Positions 34,066 to 49,005 of a stretch of 59,990 bases of DNA are shown in pieces (the first letter of the stretch is position 1; every line of letters begins with the position of its first letter). Made by a program: the position numbers and the translations under genes. Origin of the DNA: Anaerolineaceae bacterium UBA3924 (GTDB lineage: Bacteria; Chloroflexota; Anaerolineae; Anaerolineales; Anaerolineaceae). A model generated the notes under the pieces. The model did no database searches. It was not told the origin of the DNA and saw only the letters and a program-made list of their open reading frames with translations. The DNA is taken from contig DGEO01000007.1 of assembly GCA_002385985.1 (NCBI GenBank), forward strand, positions 16,871 to 76,860. Reading direction: 5' to 3'.

Positions 34066-35394
34066 TTACTGCATGTCTGCCACGGCCTGTTCGACAGCGG
34101 CCTGAGCCTCATCCATGGCGGCCTGCGGTTCGGCGGAGCCGTTGTAGATGGACACCGCGGCGCGGCCAACCGGCACCCACTGAGCGCCGGAGTAGGGCGA
34201 CGGGGACATCGGAACGCCGTTCTTGATCGCGTTGCCGAAGCCGGAAACCGCCGGCAGAGCAGCCACTTCCGGATCCTCGAGGGCGGCGGTGGCGGCCGGG
34301 ATGGTCTTGTTGATCAGGGCCAGTTCCTTCTGGACCTCGGCGCTGGTGAAGTACTTAATGATATCCAGCGCGACCTCGGCGTTGCCGCGATCAACCGCAT
34401 TGGTGGTGATCATGAGGGTCTTGATGCCCACGAACGGGCGGCCCATCGGGATGATCTCGTAAGGCACACCGGTCTCTTCCAGGCCGGCGATGGCCCACGG
34501 GCCGGTCCACCACATGCCCACACCGCCTTCGGCCAGCTGGGCATTGCAGATGTCGTAGCTGTTCTCAGCCAGGGAGACGGCCGAAATGTCCTTCAGCCAC
34601 TGGGCAGCTTCGATCGCTTCCGGCGTGTTCAGGTACACGTTGCCGTCCTCATCCACATAGGAGGGAACGCCGTGGCCGAAGAAGACCGGGGCCACATGGT
34701 AGGCATCTTCCGAGCTGAAGCCCTGGTTGCAGACCAGAACCTTGCCGGTGTCAGCCTGGAACCGGGTGGCGGCGTCCAGCAGGCCGGCGAAGTCGGACTC
34801 ATCCGCAGGATAGTAGTCCGGGCTGACGACGTCGGTGTTGGCAACCAGCGCGATACCTTCGATGGTCTCGGGCAGCGCCCAGATGTCGCCGTCCCACTGC
34901 ACGCCTTCCACAGCGGCGGGCGCGTAGGTGCTCTCCAGGAAGGCTGCATCGATGCCCAGCTCACCCAGCGGGACAATGTTGCCCTGCAGCGCCTGGGTAC
35001 CGATCTGGTCGTTGGCCCAGCCGATGATGTCGGGGCCTTCGCCAGCCGGGATGGCAACGTTCAGCGCGTTGGAAACATCCTCGGGAACGGTCAGGTCGAT
35101 GGTGACGCCAGGATGCTCTTCTTCATACTTGCGGAAGGCTTCCTCGATCGCCTCGAGGTAAGCGCCAGACCACTGGTGCCAGAGCACGATATGGGTCTCA
35201 CCTTCGGCGGCGGGCGGCTGGGTCTCTTCACCGGCAGCCGGAGGCTCGGTGGCCTCGGCAGCCGGCGGCTGAGTGGCTTCGGACGCTGGGGGCTGCGGTG
35301 CCTGGGTTTCAGTTGCGGCGGGTGCAGAGCAGGCCGCCAGCACGAAGGCCGCGATCAGCAGGACGCTGATCAAAGGGAACAACTTTTTGGACAT
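34066..35394 (-). CDS. Sugar ABC transporter substrate-binding lipoprotein (MalE-like)
   Basis: 442 residues. The signal peptide ends VLAAC with lipidated C22, followed by a 40-residue Pro/Ala/Glu/Thr linker of repeated PPAAEATEPPAAGEE type. The binding domain starts HIVLWHQWSGAYLEAIEEAF and contains PDIIGWANDQIG, typical of maltose/maltodextrin-binding proteins. It captures oligosaccharides outside the cell and hands them to the two permeases encoded downstream. AGGAGG precedes ATG 35394. First gene of the operon. Confidence 0.92.
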   Translation of the reverse strand: MSKKLFPLISVLLIAAFVLAACSAPAATETQAPQPPASEATQPPAAEATEPPAAGEETQPPAAEGETHIVLWHQWSGAYLEAIEEAFRKYEEEHPGVTIDLTVPEDVSNALNVAIPAGEGPDIIGWANDQIGTQALQGNIVPLGELGIDAAFLESTYAPAAVEGVQWDGDIWALPETIEGIALVANTDVVSPDYYPADESDFAGLLDAATRFQADTGKVLVCNQGFSSEDAYHVAPVFFGHGVPSYVDEDGNVYLNTPEAIEAAQWLKDISAVSLAENSYDICNAQLAEGGVGMWWTGPWAIAGLEETGVPYEIIPMGRPFVGIKTLMITTNAVDRGNAEVALDIIKYFTSAEVQKELALINKTIPAATAALEDPEVAALPAVSGFGNAIKNGVPMSPSPYSGAQWVPVGRAAVSIYNGSAEPQAAMDEAQAAVEQAVADMQ

Positions 35395-35427
35395 TTCTTT
35401 TCCTCCTGAGGTTTTTCAGTTTCTGCG

Positions 35428-35448
35428 ATTATGTCTCTGTTTGCAGAG
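35428..35448 (-). promoter_or_regulatory. malE operon -10 box with adjacent operator-like inverted repeat
   Basis: CATAAT on the minus strand (35428-35433) lies directly next to CTCTG-TTTG-CAGAG (35435-35448), a perfect 5-base inverted repeat that fills the spacer. A TTGAAG further up is 20 bases from the -10, too far to be good. A repressor such as the ROK protein encoded just upstream could bind here; this is inferred from position. Confidence 0.45.
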
Positions 35449-35497
35449 CCTGACTTCAATGCGTTCGCGTCGCCTTGTTTGCCGGTCACCTCCTTCG

Positions 35498-36718
35498 TCA
35501 CCGTCCGGCCAGCTGGTGCATGTACACCGAGAGAGCCTCGACAACCGCACCCATGCTGGTGGATCTGCGCCCAAGCAGTGCTCCTGAAATTCGTACGGTC
35601 TTGCTGGCCGCACGCAGGCTGCGTCGCTGCACTACCTGGCGAATCGGTTCAATCAACAGGTCGCCGATCTGGGAGATTCCTCCACCAATCACGACCATGC
35701 CCGGATTGAACAGATTCACCAGATTGGCAACGGCCGTCCCCAGATGCTGGCCCGTATCGGCGAGGATGCGCTGCGAGAGCAGGTCCCCGCGCCGGGCTGC
35801 GTCGATCACATCGCGGAAGGTGATGCTCTCCACGGGCTGTATGTCGGCCAGTCTGGTCTGCAGCCCCTTCCGGACACCTTCCCTGCCCCGCTGCGCCACC
35901 GCCCTCCCCCCTGCGATGGCCTCCAGGCAGCCGCGGTTGCCGCAGATGCAGGGCGGTCCGTCCTCGTACAGGGTGGTGTGACCGATCTCTCCGGCCGTCC
36001 CGCCCACTCCGCGGTAAATCTGCCCGTCCACCAGCAGTCCCGCGCCGACGCCGTGCCCGACTTTGATGTACACCAGGCTGGGTTCGCCGCGGGCGGCTCC
36101 GTAGGCCCATTCGCCCAGCGCGCCCAGCTCCGCGTCGTTTGAGAGCGTCACTGGAATGTGCCACATGTCCTGCAGCACCTCCTGCACGGGGTAATTTTCC
36201 CAGCCGGGCATCGCCGGAGCGGAGACCACCCGGCCGGTGTCCTTGCAGACGGGACCGGGCACGCCCACACCGGCCGCGCCCACCTGGTTCATCTCCAGGT
36301 GATGTTCTCTGACCATCGTCTGGACAATGCGGTTGGTCTGGTCCAGGCAGGTCTGCGGTCCCCGGGTGACGTCCAGCGGCTCCTCCCATTCGCGCAGCAC
36401 ACGGGCGGATGCGTCCGACAGCACCACGGTGACATGCGTGGACCCGATGTCGATGCCCAGCACATGCCCGGAGGACGGATTGATCTCCAGATCAACCGGT
36501 TTCCTCCCGCTCGGACCCTGACTGCCGCTTTCCTGAACCAACCCCAGCGCCTCCAGGTCGTTGACGATGCTCGTAACCGCCGCACGCGTCAGTCTAAGCT
36601 GGCGTGCCAGCTCAACCCGTGAGATGCCTCCCGGAGTGAAGCGAATCCGGTCCAGGATGGCGTGTTTGTTAAGGTTCTTAACACTCCCCCCGGGAATATT
36701 CCAGTAGATCGTGCTCAC
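35498..36718 (-). CDS. ROK-family transcriptional regulator
   Basis: 406 residues. An N-terminal winged helix (about 15-70; ISRVELARQLRLTRAAVTSIVNDLEALGL) is followed by a ROK sugar-kinase-like domain with ATP-site motif GIDIGSTHVTVVL, GVGVPGPV, and the zinc site CICGNRGCLEA. It resembles XylR/NagC/Mlc-type repressors, which sense a sugar and control nearby sugar genes; here the target is probably the malE operon 103 bases downstream and itself. The start is GTG 36718 with GGAGAT upstream. It has a strong own promoter. Confidence 0.9.
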   Translation of the reverse strand: MSTIYWNIPGGSVKNLNKHAILDRIRFTPGGISRVELARQLRLTRAAVTSIVNDLEALGLVQESGSQGPSGRKPVDLEINPSSGHVLGIDIGSTHVTVVLSDASARVLREWEEPLDVTRGPQTCLDQTNRIVQTMVREHHLEMNQVGAAGVGVPGPVCKDTGRVVSAPAMPGWENYPVQEVLQDMWHIPVTLSNDAELGALGEWAYGAARGEPSLVYIKVGHGVGAGLLVDGQIYRGVGGTAGEIGHTTLYEDGPPCICGNRGCLEAIAGGRAVAQRGREGVRKGLQTRLADIQPVESITFRDVIDAARRGDLLSQRILADTGQHLGTAVANLVNLFNPGMVVIGGGISQIGDLLIEPIRQVVQRRSLRAASKTVRISGALLGRRSTSMGAVVEALSVYMHQLAGR

Positions 36719-36748
36719 ACAGCATCTCCGCGGCGCATGGTTACCACA

Positions 36749-36777
36749 ATTGTAGAGACACCTGTATTTTATGTCAA
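36749..36777 (-). promoter_or_regulatory. Sigma-70 promoter of the ROK regulator gene
   Basis: Minus strand: perfect TTGACA (36772-36777), 17 bases, TACAAT (36749-36754). A near-palindrome GTTATTTAAC (36778-36787) abuts the -35 and could be an autoregulatory operator. Confidence 0.7.
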
Positions 36778-36911
36778 GTTATTTAACACAAGCAAACAAT
36801 AGAGAAATCTCCTGGTCTGTCCCCCGACACTCCAGCTGTCAGCTCAACCGGTATTTTCCACAATCCCACCTGCAGTGGACCTGTTCGCCTGCAGTTCAAA
36901 CAGGTATTTTC
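36759..36911. repeat. Recurring GGTATTTT-type motif upstream of the ROK gene
   Basis: CAACCGGTATTTTC (36845-36858) and CAAACAGGTATTTTC (36897-36911) are close direct repeats. A weaker relative, CACCTGTATTTTA (36759-36771), lies in the ROK promoter spacer. They may be regulator binding sites. Apart from these and the ROK promoter, the 231-base gap 36719-36949 shows no gene. Confidence 0.35.
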
Positions 36912-36949
36912 ATTATATATCAGACAGTTGGTTCAAGCGCAGCGATCTT

Positions 36950-37642
36950 TCAGGGCGCAGGGCTGGATTCAAACACCACATCGGCGTGCCCCAGCGAGCG
37001 CAGGAACTGCCCGAGGAACAGCTCTGCGTTCTGCCGGGCCTGCAGCAGGATCTGGTCCTCCAGCGCGGCTTTGAGGATTTCCTCTTCCGCGGCTCGCCTG
37101 GCCTGCGTTTCCAGGTCCATCTCCCCGCGTGCCAGCAGGCCGGTATCCCGATCGTAGACATAGGAGACATCGTTGTCCAGAGTGGCAACGAACACCTCCG
37201 CCTCCGGCAGCCGGACGTGCAGCACATCCCCCTCCCACCAGATGTCGTCCGTGTCCACCTGTGCCAGGTCCACCCCGGCGATGACCGTTCCGTGAGCCAC
37301 AAACAGAAGCCGGTCTCCGAACAGCACCGCGAAGCGGCCCTGCCCTGTTTCGGCGGTGATCACCTTCTCCACGTTGTACTGGATGGTCTCCAGACGCGCC
37401 AGGCTGCGCACCTCCCGCACAATGGTGATCGGGTCCGGGATGATGGTCGGGGTGGGGTTCATGAACTCCGAAACCTGGGTGCGGATCTGCCCGATCTGCT
37501 CATTGGCCTGCTGGATGGGCGCCATGGCTGTCTGCGCAGTGTCGCGGATCGCCAGGCCCAGCGCCACCATCCCGCCGATCATGACCAGCAGCAGCACGAT
37601 CACCAGGATCAACACCCCTCTGATTAAGCCTGAAGCCTGCAT
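36950..37642 (-). CDS. DUF4230 membrane-anchored protein
   Basis: 230 residues: one membrane helix near the N-terminus (about 8-30), then an outer or cytoplasmic domain with VREVRSLARLETIQYNVEKV and a long C-terminal Glu/Gln/Ala-rich helix (EEEILKAALEDQILLQARQNAE). This matches the DUF4230 family, whose function is unknown. ATG 37642 is chosen over the longer frame (37684) because GGAGGAT sits 4 bases ahead. It is divergent from the PhnD-like gene. Confidence 0.8.
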   Translation of the reverse strand: MQASGLIRGVLILVIVLLLVMIGGMVALGLAIRDTAQTAMAPIQQANEQIGQIRTQVSEFMNPTPTIIPDPITIVREVRSLARLETIQYNVEKVITAETGQGRFAVLFGDRLLFVAHGTVIAGVDLAQVDTDDIWWEGDVLHVRLPEAEVFVATLDNDVSYVYDRDTGLLARGEMDLETQARRAAEEEILKAALEDQILLQARQNAELFLGQFLRSLGHADVVFESSPAP

Positions 37643-37699
37643 GTTATCCTCCGCAGCACAATCCACCGGCGGTCTGGACGGCATTAATCCCCCTTAAAT

Positions 37700-37709
37700 G
37701 ATTATAATC
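37700..37709. promoter_or_regulatory. Palindromic -10 element between divergent DUF4230 and PhnD-like genes
   Basis: GATTATAATC is palindromic and provides TATAAT on both strands (37703-37708 plus; 37701-37706 minus), like the element at 6244-6255. One melted region could serve both directions. Confidence 0.45.
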
Positions 37710-37785
37710 GGACTATCGACCGCGAACACGACCGCAGAAAGGGTTCCTGCCTGCATTGACACCCACACCAGGACTCGGGAGACAG

Positions 37786-38805
37786 TTGCGCCGGATCTGC
37801 GCCTGGCTGATCATCACAGCCGCGCTGCTGTCCGCCTGCAGCACTGGCGGTGAGGTCACCCCGACCCCGCCCGGGCCAGTCCCCGAGACGCCGGCGCCCA
37901 CACCCACCTCGCCCCCTGCACCGCTGGGCAGTGCGGATAACCCGCTGGTCATTGGTTTCGTTTCCATCGACGGTGACCCCGACCTGCAGGACGCGGCCCG
38001 AGAGCTGGCCGTGCGTCTGACCGTCCAGACCGGCTACGCGGTCAGCGCGCAGGTCTATCCTTCCCACCCTGAGCTGATCGCCGCCCTGCGGGCCGGTGAC
38101 GCGCACGCCGCCTGGCTGCAGCCGCTGACTTACATCTATGCCACACAGCAAAACCTGGTTGAGGTGGCCCTGCTGACCAACCACTTCGGCACCTACTACT
38201 ACGGCACCCAGTTCCTGGCCAACGTCGAATCCGGGTACACCTCCTACTTCGACCCGGCCAGCAACCAGAACACCTCGGACGCCCAGACCGCCCTCGCGCA
38301 GCTGGACGGGGCGCGGCCCTGCTGGGTATCGCCGGATTCCATTTCCGGCTACGTCCTGCCCTACGGCATCCTGCACGAGCTGGGAATGGGCGTGGCAGAC
38401 GGAGCCTACATCAACAGCTCCACCGGGCTGGTGCGGGCGCTGTACATCAAGGGCATCTGCGACTTTGGCGCCACCTTCGCCCTATCCGGCGACCCGCGCA
38501 CTTCGACCGCTGTAACAGATGATCTCCCCGACGTACTCGACCGGGTGATGGTTATCTGGCGCTCGGAGGCTGTTATCCCCAGCCTGAATTTCTCCTACCT
38601 GGCCAACATCCCTGCCGCCGCCCGCGAAGCGCTCAACGCCCGCCTGATGGAGCTGGTTGGCACGGCGGAAGGGCGTGACCTGCTCACCCGTGCGCTGGAT
38701 TACGACGTCCAGGACCTGCGAGTGGTGGACGATTCAGTCTACGATCCCCTCCGCGGCGCCGTGCAGCGTGCCCGGGTCCCCCTGCAGGACACGCTGGGCC
38801 AGTAA
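37786..38805 (+). CDS. PhnD-type periplasmic binding lipoprotein
   Basis: 339 residues from TTG 37786. This start gives a textbook lipoprotein signal (MRRICAWLIITAALLSAC, lipidated C18), and GGGAG lies 4 bases ahead; the frame is open further back to a TTG at 37756. A Pro/Thr linker precedes a phosphate/phosphonate-binding (PhnD) domain: LVIGFVSIDGDPDLQDAA, ALRAGDAHAAWLQPLTYIYA, CWVSPDSISGYVLP. Such proteins bind phosphonate, phosphite or other anions, but some serve as sensors. No ABC permease or ATPase gene is near, so it is an orphan binding protein. Confidence 0.82.
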   Translation: MRRICAWLIITAALLSACSTGGEVTPTPPGPVPETPAPTPTSPPAPLGSADNPLVIGFVSIDGDPDLQDAARELAVRLTVQTGYAVSAQVYPSHPELIAALRAGDAHAAWLQPLTYIYATQQNLVEVALLTNHFGTYYYGTQFLANVESGYTSYFDPASNQNTSDAQTALAQLDGARPCWVSPDSISGYVLPYGILHELGMGVADGAYINSSTGLVRALYIKGICDFGATFALSGDPRTSTAVTDDLPDVLDRVMVIWRSEAVIPSLNFSYLANIPAAAREALNARLMELVGTAEGRDLLTRALDYDVQDLRVVDDSVYDPLRGAVQRARVPLQDTLGQ

Positions 38806-38825
38806 TCAACAAAGACTATACGCTT

Positions 38826-39506
38826 ATGAAACGCCTGTTACGATGGTTCTATCGCCTGGGAATACTGTTATTTACGCTGGCAGTCGTCAGCCTGGGACTG
38901 CCCCGGCTGATCACCGAGCTGTACGCCCGGCCGCGCATTCACCGCATCGACGACGCACCGAAAAACCGGGTGGCGGTGGTGCTGGGCGCCGGCCTGCGGC
39001 GTGACGGCACCCCGACCCCGGTGCTGGCCGACCGGGTGGCCGCGGCCGTCGAGCTGTACAAGCAGGGCAAGGTGCAGAAGCTGCTCATGAGCGGGGACAA
39101 CCGCTTCGTCACCTACAACGAGCCGCAGGCCATGGCCGACTACGCCCGCTCTCTGGGTGTGCCTGCCGAAGATATCGTGCTCGATTACGCTGGCCGGCGA
39201 ACCTACGACACCTGCTACCGCGCCGGAAGGATTTTCGGCCTGGACGAAGTGCTGCTGGTGACCCAGAACTTCCACCTGCCGCGGGCGGTGTTCATCTGCA
39301 ACCAGCTGGGCATCCGCGCCGAGGGGGTCAGCGCGGACCTGCGCACCTATTCCCTGCGCTCTCAAATCATCTGGTGGCTGCGTGAGCTGCCCGCCACGCT
39401 GACCGCCTGGCTGGACGTGTGGGTGCTGCACCCCCTGCCTGTGCTCGGCAACCCGGAGCCCATCTTCCCTCCGGCGAACCAGGCGGAACCCTCTCCGCGT
39501 TCCTGA
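38826..39506 (+). CDS. DUF218/YdcF-SanA-like membrane protein
   Basis: 226 residues. One membrane helix (about 8-28) is followed by the DUF218 domain: VAVVLGAGLRRDGTPTPVLADRV, LMSGDNR, YNEPQAMADYARSLGVP and TQNFHLPRAVFICNQLG. The family includes SanA (vancomycin sensitivity) and YdcF; a cell-envelope role is likely. It follows the PhnD-like gene by 20 bases, so both may share a transcript, although no clear ribosome site precedes ATG 38826. Confidence 0.85.
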   Translation: MKRLLRWFYRLGILLFTLAVVSLGLPRLITELYARPRIHRIDDAPKNRVAVVLGAGLRRDGTPTPVLADRVAAAVELYKQGKVQKLLMSGDNRFVTYNEPQAMADYARSLGVPAEDIVLDYAGRRTYDTCYRAGRIFGLDEVLLVTQNFHLPRAVFICNQLGIRAEGVSADLRTYSLRSQIIWWLRELPATLTAWLDVWVLHPLPVLGNPEPIFPPANQAEPSPRS

Positions 39507-39575
39507 GCGTCAGGCACGATAATTGCATCTATACTCCTGAGCGGCCCGACGGGCTGTTCATCATGAGGTGATTTA

Positions 39576-40160
39576 ATGAACCGTTCTGAAGCCTTATCCA
39601 TCGTCCACGAGTTTGTCAAGAACCCCAATCTGGTCAATCACATGCTTTCGGTCGAGGCGGCCATGCGTTTCTACGCCGAGCGCCTGGGTGAGGATGTGGA
39701 AACCTGGGGGCTGACCGGCCTGCTGCACGACTTTGACTGGGAGATCCACCCGACCATGGAAGAGCACCCCACCGCGGGAGCGCCCATCCTGCGCGAGCGC
39801 GGCGTGCCGGAGCATATCATCCGCGCCATCCTCAGCCACGCCGATTACACAGGTATCACCCGCGAGACCGTCATGGAGAAAGCGCTGTACGCCTGCGACG
39901 AAGTCACCGGGCTGATCACCGCCGTGGCGCTGGTGCGGCCGTCCCGATCGCTGTACGACCTGAAAGCTTCCTCGGTCAAGAAGAAATGGAAGGACCGCTC
40001 CTTCGCCGCCGGCGCGAACCGCAAGGAGATCGAGAACGGCGCTCGCGAGTTTGGCGTCGACCTCTGGGAGCATGTGGACCGGGTCATTCTCGCCATGCGG
40101 CGTATTGCGCCGGAAATCGGCCTGGCCGGGAGTATCCCGCCGCAGCCGGAAGGACGATGA
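39576..40160 (+). CDS. HD-domain phosphohydrolase
   Basis: 194 residues. The HD motif is intact: H22 in NHML, H51-D52 in LLHDFDWE, EEHPTAGAPIL and ILSHADYTG, matching the short HDIG-type metal-dependent phosphohydrolases. Substrates in the family are nucleotides or phosphate esters and cannot be told here. GAGGTGA precedes ATG 39576. The next gene follows at 13 bases, indicating an operon. Confidence 0.85.
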   Translation: MNRSEALSIVHEFVKNPNLVNHMLSVEAAMRFYAERLGEDVETWGLTGLLHDFDWEIHPTMEEHPTAGAPILRERGVPEHIIRAILSHADYTGITRETVMEKALYACDEVTGLITAVALVRPSRSLYDLKASSVKKKWKDRSFAAGANRKEIENGAREFGVDLWEHVDRVILAMRRIAPEIGLAGSIPPQPEGR

Positions 40161-40173
40161 TCGGGAGGATTGC

Positions 40174-41277
40174 ATGAGCCTGAAGGGTAAGGGGTTTTTC
40201 ATCTGGAAAGTGCGTGACTGCGAAAAAGGCGACCCGGCAGCCATTGCCGCGGCCGCGAAAGCCGCCGGGTTCACGCACGTACTGGTGAAAATCGCCGACG
40301 GCAGCTATGCGTACAACATCGACCGAGAGCGCAACGTCGACCTGGCCGCTCCGGTGGTCCACGAGCTCAAGGCACAGGGCTTCACCGTTTGGGGCTGGCA
40401 TTACGTCTACGGCAACACCCCGGTCGGGGAAGCCAGCATCGCCATCCGCCGCCTGGAAGAGCTGGAGCTGGAAGGCTATGTAATCGACGCCGAGATTGAG
40501 TACAAGGAGCCCGGCAAGGTCCACGCCGCGAAAGCTTTCATGGACAAACTGCGCCAGCGCTTCCCCAGCCTGCCCATCGCCCTCAGTTCCTACCGCTTCC
40601 CCACCTACCACCCTCAGCTTCCCTGGAAGGCCTTCCTGGAGAAATGCGACCTGAACATGCCCCAGGTGTACTGGGAAAAGTCACACGCGCCGGGGGCCAA
40701 CCTGCGCCGCTGCGTGCGCGAGTTTCAGAACCTGCAGCCCGTACGGCCGATCATCCCCACCGGCCCGGCCTACACGGTCGGCGGCTGGAAACCCACCACC
40801 ACCGATCTCGATGAGTTCTTCAACACCTGTCACGAGCTGAGCCTGCCAGCGGCCAATTTCTTCTCCTGGGATGAATGCCGCAGCCGGACTCCCGAGTTAT
40901 GGGATCACATCGCCGCCTACCGCTGGCCGGAAAGCTCCCCAACGGTGCAGGACATTGCCCAAAAGTACATCACCGCGCTCAACAGCCACGACCTGAGCAA
41001 AGTGATCGAGCTCTATTCGCCCCACGTGGTGCACATCACCTCCTCGCGAACCGTGCAGGGGCTGCAGGGTGTTCGCGAGTGGCACCGCACGCTGCTGACC
41101 GAGCTGCTTCCAAACGCGCACTTTCGGCTGACCGGGGTCTCGGGCAAGGGCAGCGGACGCTACTTCACCTGGACCGCCCTGTCACCCAGAGGGAAAGTGC
41201 TCAACGGCAGCGACGCCATCGGCCTGCTGGGCGGTAAGATCGCCTACCACTACAGCCAGTTCACCGTGACGCAGTAA
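40174..41277 (+). CDS. TIM-barrel glycosidase-like protein with C-terminal SnoaL/NTF2-like domain
   Basis: 367 residues without signal peptide. Residues 1 to about 250 look like a GH25-like or related TIM barrel: GFFIWKVRDCEKGDP, HVLVKIADGSYAYNID, VWGWHYVYGN, and the acid pair in YVIDAEIEY. Residues about 255-367 form an NTF2/SnoaL-like domain (DIAQKYITALNSHDLSKVIELY to the end). The combination is unusual and its function is unknown; family assignment of the barrel is by pattern only. ATG 40174 has GGGAGG at 40163-40168. It ends at a hairpin shared with the convergent topoisomerase gene. Confidence 0.65.
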   Translation: MSLKGKGFFIWKVRDCEKGDPAAIAAAAKAAGFTHVLVKIADGSYAYNIDRERNVDLAAPVVHELKAQGFTVWGWHYVYGNTPVGEASIAIRRLEELELEGYVIDAEIEYKEPGKVHAAKAFMDKLRQRFPSLPIALSSYRFPTYHPQLPWKAFLEKCDLNMPQVYWEKSHAPGANLRRCVREFQNLQPVRPIIPTGPAYTVGGWKPTTTDLDEFFNTCHELSLPAANFFSWDECRSRTPELWDHIAAYRWPESSPTVQDIAQKYITALNSHDLSKVIELYSPHVVHITSSRTVQGLQGVREWHRTLLTELLPNAHFRLTGVSGKGSGRYFTWTALSPRGKVLNGSDAIGLLGGKIAYHYSQFTVTQ

Positions 41278-41282
41278 CCGTT

Positions 41283-41310
41283 CGGGCCAGGGAAATCCCT
41301 GGCCCGGTTC

Positions 41311-41316
<6 letters not shown>
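41283..41316 (+). terminator. Terminator between convergent genes
   Basis: CGGGCCAGGGA (41283-41293) pairs with TCCCTGGCCCG (41296-41306), followed on the plus strand by GTTCTTATTT. It ends the plus-strand transcript of the TIM-barrel gene; the stem is symmetrical, so it may also help end the minus-strand transcript. Confidence 0.7.
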
Positions 41317-44355
<3,039 letters not shown>

Positions 44356-44416
44356 ACTCGTTACTCCACTGGACGGCATGGCGTCCCATACCGAACATAT
44401 TTTCTATCTATGTTGT

Positions 44417-44444
44417 ATTATACCGCGGGAAGCCATATTTTGAA
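44417..44444 (-). promoter_or_regulatory. Promoter of the topoisomerase A gene
   Basis: Minus strand: TTCAAA (44439-44444), 16 bases, TATAAT (44417-44422), 62 bases before ATG 44355. The same TTCAAA-16-TATAAT layout occurs at rpoC. Confidence 0.55.
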
Positions 44445-44485
44445 CACCTGCGCCGCCATGATTATACGGTAGACTGCCTGCAATC

Positions 44486-44524
44486 AAAATAAAACCCGAG
44501 GGCGAGAAACTTCGCCCTCGGGTT
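44486..44524 (-). terminator. Rho-independent terminator of rpoC
   Basis: A 13-bp perfect stem (44493-44505 with 44512-44524; AACCCGAGGGCGA on the minus strand) with a 6-base loop, followed on the minus strand by TTTTATTTT. It lies 20 bases after the rpoC stop. Confidence 0.9.
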
Positions 44525-44544
44525 GCTTCTAACCGAGGATGTTG

Positions 44545-48798
<4,254 letters not shown>

Positions 48799-48838
48799 TA
48801 ACGAGCCTCCTCAATCTCATCCCCGGAGAATAAAACAA

Positions 48839-48876
48839 GTTCGAGCGCATGAGACTCCTCGCCCCAGCGCTTGAAC
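48839..48876 (-). other. Stem-loop in the rpoC leader
   Basis: GTTCGAGCGC (48839-48848) and GCGCTTGAAC (48867-48876) pair over 10 positions with one mismatch around an 18-base loop. The structure sits in the roughly 115-base untranslated leader, upstream of the ribosome site. Purpose unknown. Confidence 0.45.
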
Positions 48877-48919
48877 CTAGTAAAGCAGCTGTTCAAAATT
48901 TATATACATGCAAACGAAT

Positions 48920-48947
48920 ATTATATCACAACAAATCCATTTTTGAA
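48920..48947 (-). promoter_or_regulatory. rpoC promoter
   Basis: Minus strand: TTCAAA (48942-48947), 16 bases, TATAAT (48920-48925), with an extended TG (TGATATAAT). Transcription would start near 48912, leaving a leader of about 115 bases. Confidence 0.6.
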
Positions 48948-49005
48948 GGGAATTACCACCCTGATTTCCCTTCCTGCCGCGCCCGATTGTGCCCGATGTG
49001 TCCGG

